Shown here: piece by piece, positions 9,147 to 17,903 of the stretch
Layout of the letters: each line of letters opens with the position of its first letter
Position numbering within the stretch: the stretch's first letter is position 1
Assembly: GCF_023276405.1 (NCBI RefSeq)
Contig: NZ_JALRMO010000001.1
Span: 5,949,001 to 6,013,000 of the forward strand
DNA from: Paenibacillus hamazuiensis
GTDB taxonomy: Bacteria > Bacillota > Bacilli > Paenibacillales > NBRC-103111
Direction: 5' to 3'
Length of the DNA: 64,000 nucleotides
Position numbers and translations under genes: made by a program
Notes under the pieces: model-generated
The model's input: only the letters and a program-made list of their open reading frames with translations
What the model was told of the DNA's origin: nothing
The model's database searches: none

Positions 9147-9428
9147 GTGCCGCGGTCGGGTTCGGCTCATTCGGTAGACGGTGTAACGGTTGCAGGTGAG
9201 CTTATAAGGGCCAAATAGGTGATTTCAGAACGATAACGTTTGCCAGAGCGGTTATTTGTGAACTTTTACCGTATTGCGAGATACAAGATGCGAAATAAGC
9301 TCTACCACAACCGTTACCCTTTCGAAAATGACGTTTTTGAATCAAATAAGCTCGACCGCAACCGTTAGACTGCCCGCCATGTAAAAAAACAGCGGGCGCG
9401 CCAATACAGGCACGCCCGCATGCTTTAT
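9147..9428. repeat. Intergenic region with three copies of a ~24-bp repeat
   Basis: Direct copies AAATAAGCTC(T/G)ACC(A/G)CAACC(GTTA) start at 9293 and 9344, 51 bp apart. An inverted copy spans about 9184-9206. The spacing and the inverted third copy mirror the repeat cluster at 5270-5446 although the sequences differ. No gene is supported. Confidence 0.7.
9383..9420 (-). terminator. Terminator of the aldo/keto reductase gene
   Basis: Minus strand CGGGCGTGCC, short loop, GGCGCGCCCG, then a run of T. It starts 9 bp after the stop codon. Confidence 0.85.
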
Positions 9429-10367
9429 TTAAGCCAAAATCGCTTCGATTTTGTCCAGCATCTCTTGCGACAGCTCGATGCCGGACGCCTGCGCGTTCTC
9501 TTCCACCTGCTGCGGACGGCTGGCGCCGATCAGGGCGCTGGCGACATTGCTTTGGCGCAGAATCCAGGCCAGTGCGAGCTGCGACAGGGTAACGCCGAGT
9601 TCGCCCGCGATGCCCGAGAGCTGGGCAACCTTCGCGATCTTCTCTTCCGTGATGCCTTTGCGCATGTTTTCCAGCTTGGCAGCGCGGCTGTCGGCCGGGA
9701 TGTCGTTCACGGACTTGTATTTGCCGCTGAGGAGCCCTTGAGCGAGCGGCGAGAAGACGACTTGTCCGATCCCTTTGGCTTCGCCGAACGGAATCACTTC
9801 TTTTTCGATGTAGCGGTTGAACATGTTGTAAACCGGCTGGTTCACGACGATGCGGTCGAGCAAATATTTGTCCGCCACCGCAAGAGCTTCCGCCATTTGC
9901 ACGGCCGTCCATTCGCTGACGCCGGCGTACAGGATTTTGCCCTGGGTGACCAGGTCGTCGATCGTCCGCAGCGTCTCCTCCACCGGCGTGTTCGGGTCAA
10001 ACCGATGGCAATAGTAAATGTCGACGTAATCCGTTCCAAGCCGCTTCAGGCTGGCATGGCATTGCTCCATGACATGCTTGCGCGACAAACCTCGGTCGTT
10101 CGGACCGTCGCCCATCGGCCAAAACACCTTCGTAGCGAGCACGTAGGAATCGCGGGGGTACTTGGCCAGCGCCTCGCCGACGACCTTCTCGGCCTCGCCC
10201 CGCTCATACACGTTTGCCGTATCGAAAAAGTTAATCCCCAGCTCGTACGCCTTGTGAATGGAATTGACGGCGTTCTCCTTTTCCACATACCCGCCGTAAG
10301 TCAGCCAGCTGCCCAAGCTGATTTCACTTACCTTCAGTCCTGTTCTTCCCAAGTTCCGATACTTCAT
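9429..10367 (-). CDS. Aldo/keto reductase (Kv-beta / YhdN-like)
   Basis: 312 residues, full length. NADPH-dependent (alpha/beta)8 oxidoreductase of the cytosol. The catalytic tetrad is visible: Asp49 and Tyr54 (FFDTANVYERG), Lys80 (LATKVF) and His121 (YYCHRFD). The C-terminal cofactor-binding stretch SALIGASRP is present. ATG 10367 follows GGAGG at 10 bases; the longer frame to 10412 lacks a site. Monocistronic with its own terminator. Physiological substrate unknown. Confidence 0.93.
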   Translation of the reverse strand: MKYRNLGRTGLKVSEISLGSWLTYGGYVEKENAVNSIHKAYELGINFFDTANVYERGEAEKVVGEALAKYPRDSYVLATKVFWPMGDGPNDRGLSRKHVMEQCHASLKRLGTDYVDIYYCHRFDPNTPVEETLRTIDDLVTQGKILYAGVSEWTAVQMAEALAVADKYLLDRIVVNQPVYNMFNRYIEKEVIPFGEAKGIGQVVFSPLAQGLLSGKYKSVNDIPADSRAAKLENMRKGITEEKIAKVAQLSGIAGELGVTLSQLALAWILRQSNVASALIGASRPQQVEENAQASGIELSQEMLDKIEAILA

Positions 10368-10498
10368 GCCGGTGATTCCTCCGTTTTCTAATTGGATTGG
10401 GTGGGTTTCCACATCCTAAACTATAAAAGAGACAGAGGTATTTTCAAAGTACTGAAATATTGTTCATCTAGTAACCTCGAGTTAAGTAAAGGACGGGT

Positions 10499-10532
10499 CA
10501 GGGGGCGAAAGACATGCATCCTTTCCGCCCCC
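10499..10532 (-). terminator. Hairpin after the second sugar-binding protein gene
   Basis: AGGGGGCG(G)AAAG pairs with CTTTCGCCCCCT around a short loop, 17-50 bp downstream of the stop codon. There is no clear T-run, so termination efficiency is uncertain. Confidence 0.45.
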
Positions 10533-10548
10533 TCGTTTGCATTCGGCA

Positions 10549-12228
10549 TTATTTGACTTGCTTCTGCTGCTTGACAATTTCCCACACATCTTTGATCAAG
10601 AAGGCGGTGTCCTTGTTTTGCGCGTACCAGTTATTCATATCCTCTTCGAGCTTCTTGCCTCCGGCCTGATCCCAAGCCGCTTGAGCATCCTTGATCGCCT
10701 GCTCCGGCGTATATTTCTCACCGCTGATCATCGCCTTCACGTAAAAATCCGTCATTTGCTTAAGCAATGTCGCATGGATCACATTCGAATCTCCGGCAAA
10801 AGTCGGCATATATTGCCCCAGAGCAATGCCTGGGTACATTTTGCCGGGATCCATGTACGTATCCTGGGCTTTTTTATACAGCTCCAGCCCCGCTTTCTGT
10901 TCCGGCTTGGCCGGATCGAACTTGTTGACGAGGAAGTCGCATTTATCGACGCGGCTCAGGAAGATTTCGTAATCCGCCGCATACCCGACTTCGTTTTTAA
11001 CCTTTTGCGGATCGGTCGGAATGGGGCAGCCTTTCGCATCTTTAGTCCAATGCACGCCTTCGTCCCCGTAGTTGATCTTCATCCCCGTCTCCGGCTTCAT
11101 CATGAAGTTGATGTACTGCGCGGCGGCAGCGGGATCCTTGATCATGGCGTTGAACGCGGTGGTCATCTGAATCGGGTTATCGATCGCCCCGGTGTAATGA
11201 CCGAGCGGCGATTTCGGATAAGGAAGCAGATCGATTTCGGCTCCCGGCACATTTTTTTTCAAGGTCGTGATATCGATAACGGGGAACTCATACCAGTTGG
11301 TGCTGGGATTCACATAAATACCGAGCTTGCCGTTCAGGAAATCCTGCTTCGCTTTGGCGCCGTCCTTGTCGTTCAGGAAATCCTTATCGATCATACCGCC
11401 TTGATACAGCTCTTTTTTAAAGTTCAATGCAGCGAGATCATTCTCCCATAAAATGCCGATTTTGCCGTCCTTAAGCCCCCACGACAGCTGGCTGTCGGAC
11501 ATCGGCGCGCCGAACATTTCATTGATGGCATACTGGGAGTAGGTGGATAAATTCATCCCGTACGTATCTTTCTTGCCGTTTCCGTCCGGGTCTTGGTCGG
11601 CAAACGCCTTGGCGACCTTGAGCAGCTCGTCGGTCGTTTCCGGCATGGACAGATTCAGCTTCTTCAGCCAGTCCGTGCGGATGAAAAACGCGTGCGCGGG
11701 AGTCGCTTCTTTCATTTTACCGATGTAATACAGCTTGCCGTCCGGCTTCGTTCCTGCTTTTTTCAGCTGCGGGTACTGATCGAGCACCTTCTGGTATTCC
11801 GGCATATCCTTCAAGTAATTGTCGAGCGGCAGCAGCTGCTTCTGGTTGTACAAATTGTCCCGGAAAGGTGTATTATACTCGTTGATGATGTCCGGAGCGG
11901 AGCCCGATGCGAACAGCATGTTGAGCTTTTTCGTCGAATCGCTGCGTAAAATCGGCACATATTTCACGTCCACGGGACCGTTATTATTGATCCACTTCGT
12001 CCAGCGGTTGTCTTCGTAAGAGCCCTCCGATGCCGGTACGGCCCCCCGGTCGTACATGGTTACCGTCACTTCGGCACGTTTGGCCGGTACTGCAGACGGC
12101 TTCTTCGATGTCTCGGATGCCGCTGCCTCCGTCGCTTTCTTCTGCTCGCTGCAGCCGATCATTGTAAGGGTGGCAGCCACTACGACAGCCGTAACCGCCG
12201 TCCCCTTCCTCAAGCCGCTTTTTTTCAT
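10549..12228 (-). CDS. Extracellular sugar-binding lipoprotein, LplA/YtcQ type
   Basis: 559 residues with a lipoprotein signal peptide (lipobox MIGC, Cys26) and a long SBP_bac_1 fold, typical of the large binding proteins that partner LplB/YtcP permeases in Paenibacillus. ATG 12228 follows GAGGAGG at 8 bases. Last gene of the operon after the two permeases. These systems usually import plant-polysaccharide oligosaccharides such as pectin- or xylan-derived sugars; the actual ligand cannot be told here. Confidence 0.92.
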   Translation of the reverse strand: MKKSGLRKGTAVTAVVVAATLTMIGCSEQKKATEAAASETSKKPSAVPAKRAEVTVTMYDRGAVPASEGSYEDNRWTKWINNNGPVDVKYVPILRSDSTKKLNMLFASGSAPDIINEYNTPFRDNLYNQKQLLPLDNYLKDMPEYQKVLDQYPQLKKAGTKPDGKLYYIGKMKEATPAHAFFIRTDWLKKLNLSMPETTDELLKVAKAFADQDPDGNGKKDTYGMNLSTYSQYAINEMFGAPMSDSQLSWGLKDGKIGILWENDLAALNFKKELYQGGMIDKDFLNDKDGAKAKQDFLNGKLGIYVNPSTNWYEFPVIDITTLKKNVPGAEIDLLPYPKSPLGHYTGAIDNPIQMTTAFNAMIKDPAAAAQYINFMMKPETGMKINYGDEGVHWTKDAKGCPIPTDPQKVKNEVGYAADYEIFLSRVDKCDFLVNKFDPAKPEQKAGLELYKKAQDTYMDPGKMYPGIALGQYMPTFAGDSNVIHATLLKQMTDFYVKAMISGEKYTPEQAIKDAQAAWDQAGGKKLEEDMNNWYAQNKDTAFLIKDVWEIVKQQKQVK

Positions 12229-12307
12229 ATCCTTTGCCTCCTCATCAAAATGTCTATTGCAATCATCTATCATCCAGCCGGATCAGACGGCGATGATTCC
12301 TCGAGGG

Positions 12308-13177
12308 TCAACCCTTAACCGAACCCAGCATGATGCCTTTGATAAAATAACGCTGCAGAAACGGATACGCCGCCACCATAGGCACCGTCAGTACGATTAC
12401 GCCCGCCGCTTTAATCATTTCGCCCATGAGCGATTGCCTGTCTTTATCCTCCATCGCGGTCAGCATCAGATCGCTCTTCTGCTGCATCGCCTGGACGATC
12501 ACGGTCAAATTTTGCATGTCGGATTTGTTAATATACATGAGCACGCTCATGAAGGAATTCCAGTAATGCACGCCATAAAATAACGCAATGGTCGCAAGCA
12601 TCGGTCCCGACAGCGGAAGTGCGACGCGGATCAGATAGGCCGTATCGCCGCAGCCGTCCAATTGCGCAGCTTCCTCCAGCTCCTTCGGCAAATGCTCGAA
12701 ATAACTTTTCATAAGCAGCAGATTGTAGGTGCTGACGAGGCCGGTGAGCCAAATCGCCCAGTAGGAATCGATCAGCGACAAGCTTTTGACGACCATGTAG
12801 GTCGGAATCATGCCGCCGGAAAACATCATCGTAAACACCATGCCGAGTATCAAAAAACGTCTGCCGGCCAGAAAGGAGCGGGACAGCGGATAAGCGGCCG
12901 CAATCGTGCCGAGCATGCTCAACCCCACGCCTCCTAAGGTGATGACCAGGCTGTTGCGGAAGGCTGCGATGGCCTGTGTGTCCGTAAAAAAGTAGCGGTA
13001 AGCGGCCGTTTGAAAGTCCACCGGCCACAGCCAAACATGTCCCGAGTCCACAGCCGCTTTCCCGCTGAGCGACACGGAGGCGAGATGGACGAAAGGAAGC
13101 AGACAGCTTAACGCCAGAAGGATAAGAACGATGTAATTGACACCGTAGAAGAGGCGATCTCCAGCGCTCGGTTTCAT
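12308..13177 (-). CDS. ABC transporter permease, YtcP/LplC type
   Basis: 289 residues, six predicted membrane helices, EAA loop KELEEAAQLDGCGDTAY near residue 160, and the conserved C-terminal FIKGIMLGSVKG of the YtcP family. ATG 13177 has AGAGGG upstream. It lies between the LplB-type permease and the binding-protein gene and forms the channel with the former. Confidence 0.93.
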   Translation of the reverse strand: MKPSAGDRLFYGVNYIVLILLALSCLLPFVHLASVSLSGKAAVDSGHVWLWPVDFQTAAYRYFFTDTQAIAAFRNSLVITLGGVGLSMLGTIAAAYPLSRSFLAGRRFLILGMVFTMMFSGGMIPTYMVVKSLSLIDSYWAIWLTGLVSTYNLLLMKSYFEHLPKELEEAAQLDGCGDTAYLIRVALPLSGPMLATIALFYGVHYWNSFMSVLMYINKSDMQNLTVIVQAMQQKSDLMLTAMEDKDRQSLMGEMIKAAGVIVLTVPMVAAYPFLQRYFIKGIMLGSVKG

Positions 13178-13206
13178 GCGATACCCTCTTTATTGGTTAG
13201 GATGGA

Positions 13207-14175
13207 TTAAAACAATTCGTGATTGTACGCTTTGGCGATCCGGTTGGCGATCAGCACCAGCACAAAGCCGACCGTCGATTCGAACAGCCCCATGGCTGTC
13301 GTCAAACTGAACTGCGCCTGCTGAAGGCCGATTTTGTACATATATGTGCTGATGACCTCGGAAACGTCGGCAACCGCCGAGTTTTGCAGATTGTAGACCT
13401 GGTCGAAACCGACCTCCATCACCTTCCCGATCGCCAGAATCAGCATCAGCACAATCGTATGGCGAATGCCGGGCAAGGTGATGTGCCATACCTGGCGCCA
13501 CTTGCCCGCTCCATCGATGCAGGCTGACTCATAAAGCGCCGGGTCGATTGCCGTCAATGCGGCCAAAAAAATGACGGCACTAAATCCCATCTCCTTCCAT
13601 ACCCCGGAGCCTACAAAGATAACGGTCCAGGAGACAGGCTCGTACAGGAAGGTGACCGGCTCTACGGACAGAAATCCGAGCAGGCGGTTGACCGTCCCGT
13701 AATCGGTCGCAAACAGCGTCAGCACGACGCCGGAAACGATCACCCAAGAGAAGAAATGCGGCAAATAAATCAGTGTCTGCACCCATTTTTTCACCCATGT
13801 CCGCCTGACTTCGTTCAAAAGAACGGCAAGCAGGATCGGCAGCGGAAAACCGAACACCAAATTGAGCACCGACAGCCATAACGTATTCCATATCATCGAT
13901 AACGTGTTCGGTGTGGAGAACAGCAGGCGGAAGTTTTGCCAGCCGACCCATGGACTGCCAAAGATGCCGTCCGCAAAATTGTAGTTTTCGAAGGCGATGA
14001 TAAGTCCCGCCATCGGCACATATTTAAACACGATGTAGAACGCGGCGACCGGCAGCAGCATGGCATAAAGCGGTATGCTGCGCCGCAGCCTGCGCACCCG
14101 GGCAGCCCGCGAAGATTCTCCCGCCGTCCATGCGGACGGGAAGGCCGGGGCATGGCCGTGCGGCTCCGTCGTCAT
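13207..14175 (-). CDS. ABC transporter permease, LplB/YteP type
   Basis: 322 residues with a cytoplasmic N-terminus of about 35 residues and six membrane helices. The EAA-like loop reads PALYESACIDGAGKWRQ, and the C-terminus carries the LplB-typical IANRIAKAYN. ATG 14175 follows GGAGGT at 8 bases. The start codon overlaps the stop of a 51-residue ORF upstream (ATGA), suggesting coupled translation. Expression was presumably under the two-component system encoded upstream, whose response regulator is broken. Confidence 0.93.
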   Translation of the reverse strand: MTTEPHGHAPAFPSAWTAGESSRAARVRRLRRSIPLYAMLLPVAAFYIVFKYVPMAGLIIAFENYNFADGIFGSPWVGWQNFRLLFSTPNTLSMIWNTLWLSVLNLVFGFPLPILLAVLLNEVRRTWVKKWVQTLIYLPHFFSWVIVSGVVLTLFATDYGTVNRLLGFLSVEPVTFLYEPVSWTVIFVGSGVWKEMGFSAVIFLAALTAIDPALYESACIDGAGKWRQVWHITLPGIRHTIVLMLILAIGKVMEVGFDQVYNLQNSAVADVSEVISTYMYKIGLQQAQFSLTTAMGLFESTVGFVLVLIANRIAKAYNHELF

Positions 14176-14327
14176 GCCGGAACACCTCCGATGCCGTGAA
14201 GACAGCGAATTTGCCCGGTTTTAACCGATTCGTCTGTCGATTCCGTCAAAGCGGCAAGCTCGGCTGCGATCCTCGCATTAACCTCCGCATCGGAGCGGGC
14301 GGCCGCCGGTTTCGATTGTTGCCTCAT
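14172..14327 (-). CDS. Small ORF translationally coupled to the LplB-type permease
   Basis: 51 codons starting at ATG 14327 behind an excellent site (GGAGGTCAAC-ATG). Its TGA overlaps the permease ATG as ATGA. The product is Ala/Glu/Ser-rich, with no signal or membrane segment, and I recognise no family. It could be a leader peptide that feeds ribosomes to the permease start or simply a small protein; the site and coupling are seen, the role is not known. Confidence 0.45.
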   Translation of the reverse strand: MRQQSKPAAARSDAEVNARIAAELAALTESTDESVKTGQIRCLHGIGGVPA

Positions 14328-14420
14328 GTTGACCTCCTGCAGCTTCTGTTGTTCGTGGGCTGCGTTTCCCTCCACGTTACCTGCGATTTCATTATAAAAA
14401 TTCAAAAAAAAAGAACCCTT

Positions 14421-14447
14421 AAAAATTTATAGACAAACCTATAAATT
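14421..14447 (-). terminator. AT-rich terminator-like hairpin behind the response regulator tail
   Basis: AATTTATAG and CTATAAATT form a 9-bp stem with a 6-base loop followed on the minus strand by TTTTTAAGG. It lies 20 bp after the response-regulator stop codon. The stem is weak. Confidence 0.45.
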
Positions 14448-14543
14448 CGTTGGATTCATGTGAAATTCAAGTAAACGACTCCTTGCGGTACTCTTTGGGG
14501 GAGAGGCTGTAATACTGCCTGAACGTATTCGTGAAATAATTAG

Positions 14544-16628
14544 CCCAACTTTCCGCCATTAGTCGGATGAAGCCTTGATTTGATTGGGTATTCAAAATTT
14601 TATTGGTCACTACAATCTTTTTGCAACCACCGTATGTTTGCGTTTGAGCGGATCTTTGATATCGAGCAATCGATAGATTTCCTGATGAGCGCTTTCCGGC
14701 GAACTCGAAACCCGAATGTGGTGAATCTGGTCCTGAGCATCGGTGAGCATGATCGTGCTGCGTTGATGCGTGGATAATACGTTGCGCACCGTTGACCAAC
14801 GGCGGTGATCATCTTGCTCGATGAGCGTCTTCTCGATGCTTATGAGCAAGTGATACGCCAGCACGGAAATAAACAAGTGACCTTCCGTCCGACTCTTTTG
14901 CTGATGGTAAACAGGACGCATACCCAAATCCGTCTTCAGCGAACGAAACGCTTCTTCGACTTGCGTAAGCGTCGTGTACAGTCGCCAAATGTCTGCCGCC
15001 GCCAAGTCCTGATGACTGGTTTCAATCACGTAACAACCGGTCAATGTTTGACGTTTGGCGCGGCTTTCTTTCTTGACGTAAGTGACAGCCGTCACCTTCT
15101 TCTTTGCCTCATCGAGCTGCAGTACGATGTCGTAGTGAGCAGCGATGCTCGGGTATCGCTCTTTCAGTCGACCGACCCGTTCGCCAACCTTTTCGACAAG
15201 TTGAATGTTGCCTTTGGCAACGGACATCTGTAAGCGGACCAGGTCCTGCAGGAAACGCTCTTCCTTGAGCGCGTCCATCGCTTGTTCTTTCTGTTCCCGT
15301 CCGGCGCTCAGGCAGAGTACCCGTGAGCCGTTCTCCCACGGGATTTTTTTGACAAAAACCGTCTCGGAGGTGACGTCATTGCCGATGGGTTCGAATGTGT
15401 TTCTGGCCTGTTCGAATTCCTGCACATACTCTTTCTCGACAGCCCGGCGCTCGACCACCAGATAAGGATAACCGCCGGATTTGAGCAACTGGATATTGTC
15501 CTTGGTGGCAATCCCCCGATCCATGACGATCGTCGGCCGCTCTTGGGCAAACAGATGCGGTTCTTCCGGTGTGTACAGGCGATCCAGAATGTCCGGCAGC
15601 GTTTTCGGTTCGGATTGGTTGCCGCCATAAATGCGGCTAAAGATCGGAAAACCCCGGTGATCCACCACGAGCGCCAGCGTCACCAGCGGCCGGTCAGCGC
15701 GTTGTTCTTTGGATTTGCCGCGTTTGGCCAGCGTATTGTTCTTGCACTGGCCCTCGAAATACGTGTTGGTCAAATCATACAGAAACAATGTCGTCCGGCT
15801 CGGAAACAAGAGCGCTTCCTGGTCGCGCAGCGCCTGCTCGATCCGAACTTTGTGGGCAAGCAGTTCGTCCGCGATCTCGTAAATGGCATCTTTACGGATG
15901 CGAGAAAGATCCGTCGGCAACAGTTCCAACAAGGCGGTTTGGTTGCGAAGCCAATGCCATGCCGCCAAATCGCTGGAAGGAGCAACGAGCCGACCGATCA
16001 CGACCGCTTGAGCAAGCGCCTGTTGCTGCGTGGATAATCCACAGTCTTTCAGAATTCGGTTCAATCCTAATCGCTCCCAAAAGGTATGCGCGACCAATTC
16101 CGGACCGAGTGAACGGTGTTCGGAGGAAGCGATACTCTGAAGATCCACGGTGACCAGTTCGCGTTGTTCGTGCCGTTGTTGCTTTTCTTGGGCTTTGGTT
16201 TGAACGAACCGGTAATGCTTCATCGCCGCATCGGCCGCTTCGGCAATCGCAGGCTCTTCGGCCAGGAGAGAATCTTGTCCGGCTAAACGAGCTTCCAGAA
16301 CGGCAGCCAACGTGCGCCACTGAGATTTGGGGAGCGTGAGCGTACCTAGTTCCATAATGACCCGTTGGCGCGGACCTTTGCCGGTACGGTAGGACTCGAC
16401 CAATTGATGCTTGGTGTACGTGGTATTCGATTTTTTGTGTTGGGTAGAGGTTTGACGAATGAACATACCTTTAACTATAGCAGAAACCGAAAATAAAGTA
16501 AATACATTAAATATATATTAGGTCACTACATTTGCGACTTTGAAGAGTGACCCCAGTAAGATCAAGGGGTTTCGGGTACGAAAAAGCGGTTTTTGCTCCA
16601 AATCGGGCAAAAACCGCGGAAAGTTGGG
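14544..16628 (-). mobile_element. IS1634-family insertion sequence, copy 1 (2,085 bp)
   Basis: Ends are inverted repeats CCCAACTTTCCGC / GCGGAAAGTTGGG. It is flanked by a direct repeat TTAG (14540-14543 and 16629-16632), the target duplication. One transposase gene fills the element. Copy 2 at 30312-32396 has the same length and only scattered single-base differences, so at least one insertion is recent. Confidence 0.95.
14610..16466 (-). CDS. IS1634-family transposase (copy 1)
   Basis: 618-residue DDE transposase of the IS4-like superfamily. Catalytic residues are seen in LYDLTNTYFEG (near residue 230), VMDRGIATKD (near 313) and the Y-x2-R-x3-E-x6-K type segment around VEEAFRSLKTDLG (near 505). 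ATG 16466. Intact, so the element is probably autonomous. Confidence 0.95.
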   Translation of the reverse strand: MFIRQTSTQHKKSNTTYTKHQLVESYRTGKGPRQRVIMELGTLTLPKSQWRTLAAVLEARLAGQDSLLAEEPAIAEAADAAMKHYRFVQTKAQEKQQRHEQRELVTVDLQSIASSEHRSLGPELVAHTFWERLGLNRILKDCGLSTQQQALAQAVVIGRLVAPSSDLAAWHWLRNQTALLELLPTDLSRIRKDAIYEIADELLAHKVRIEQALRDQEALLFPSRTTLFLYDLTNTYFEGQCKNNTLAKRGKSKEQRADRPLVTLALVVDHRGFPIFSRIYGGNQSEPKTLPDILDRLYTPEEPHLFAQERPTIVMDRGIATKDNIQLLKSGGYPYLVVERRAVEKEYVQEFEQARNTFEPIGNDVTSETVFVKKIPWENGSRVLCLSAGREQKEQAMDALKEERFLQDLVRLQMSVAKGNIQLVEKVGERVGRLKERYPSIAAHYDIVLQLDEAKKKVTAVTYVKKESRAKRQTLTGCYVIETSHQDLAAADIWRLYTTLTQVEEAFRSLKTDLGMRPVYHQQKSRTEGHLFISVLAYHLLISIEKTLIEQDDHRRWSTVRNVLSTHQRSTIMLTDAQDQIHHIRVSSSPESAHQEIYRLLDIKDPLKRKHTVVAKRL

Positions 16629-17903
16629 TTAGGCTCGTTGAAGCCGACGGCATCGGCGATTTCGGCAATTTTTAAATCCGTATTCCGAAGCAGGACGGCG
16701 GCCTTCTCCATCCGCACGCGGGTCAGAAAGCGGGTGTAATTCTCCCCCGTCTCCTTCTTGAACCAGACGCTGAAGTAGCTGGGGTTTAACCGCACGTGGG
16801 CAGCAACGTCTACAAGCCGGCAATCCCCCTTGTAGTTCGCTTCGATATAAGCGGTGGCCTGTTCAATCAAGCTGCCGCTCCCTGCGGCGCTCATGGAGGC
16901 TGCCGGCACAGTCAGCTTATCCAGAAGCTCACGCAGCCGGTCGGTGCGGCCAAGGGCGATCGTATTCGCCAACTGGTCTCCAAGCTGCTGAACCACTTCC
17001 CGGTCGATAAAAGGAACTGCCGCCCTCCCTGAAATTGGATCCGCTGGCAGAATACCGCCTGACTTACCTTCCTCCAGTTCCGCCATCTTGTTCACCCGCG
17101 CATAAATTCCCGCCAAATGCTTAACCCGGGGCGCCTGACCTACTCTAATGAGACGAATCTGCACGTGCGGAGCAAGCTCCTTTATCGTATCCATCGCCTC
17201 CCGCAGGAATTGTTCCGTCAGTTGCGGTGAAGCGGCCAGCAGAAACCGGTTGTGCTCCACCGCTGCCAGCAGCGCCTCAGGATCTGCCTGTTGTATCCGC
17301 TGCTCAGTTAGGGCGATCGCCGACGCCAGCGCCTCATCCCGGTTCCTTTCCTCGCTCACCACATAAGGATCCGGCTGCACGCTCAAGCGGAACAGCCAGA
17401 GCTCCTTGCCGGACAATATTTCGTCCAGCTGGATCAAAGCTTCTTGTTCGCAGGGGAGGTTCAGCAAGGCCGCCCTTAACGCCTGAACCTGTTCCCGCCG
17501 CTTTAGGATCGACTCGCTTTGCCGCTTCGCCTTTTGTTTGCCATAATAATCGGACGCCTTGAGCAAAACCTTGCCGACCTCTTCCTCCGTACAAGGCTTG
17601 ACCAAGTAATCCAGCGCCCCCATCTTGACGGCCGATTGGGCGTATTCGAAATTTTTGTAGGCCGTCAGAAAAATAAAAAGCAGCTCGGGATGGCGCAGCC
17701 GCGCTTCCGCAATAAAATCGATACCGTTCATCCTCGGCATTCGAATATCGGTCAGCACCAGATCAGGATGTACCCGCTCCAGCATGTCCAGCGCATCCGA
17801 GCCGTTCGCAGCCTCGCCCGCCACGCTCCACCCGTATTGCCCTTCCTGAATGATCTTTACCAATCCTTTGCGAAAATTGGGCTGATCCTCCACGATCAGA
17901 ATT

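Noticed and set aside
14467-14799. 110-codon ORF spanning the left IS end as a separate gene
   Set aside because: It fuses IS sequence to the tail of the response regulator; the last 25 residues belong to the broken regulator.
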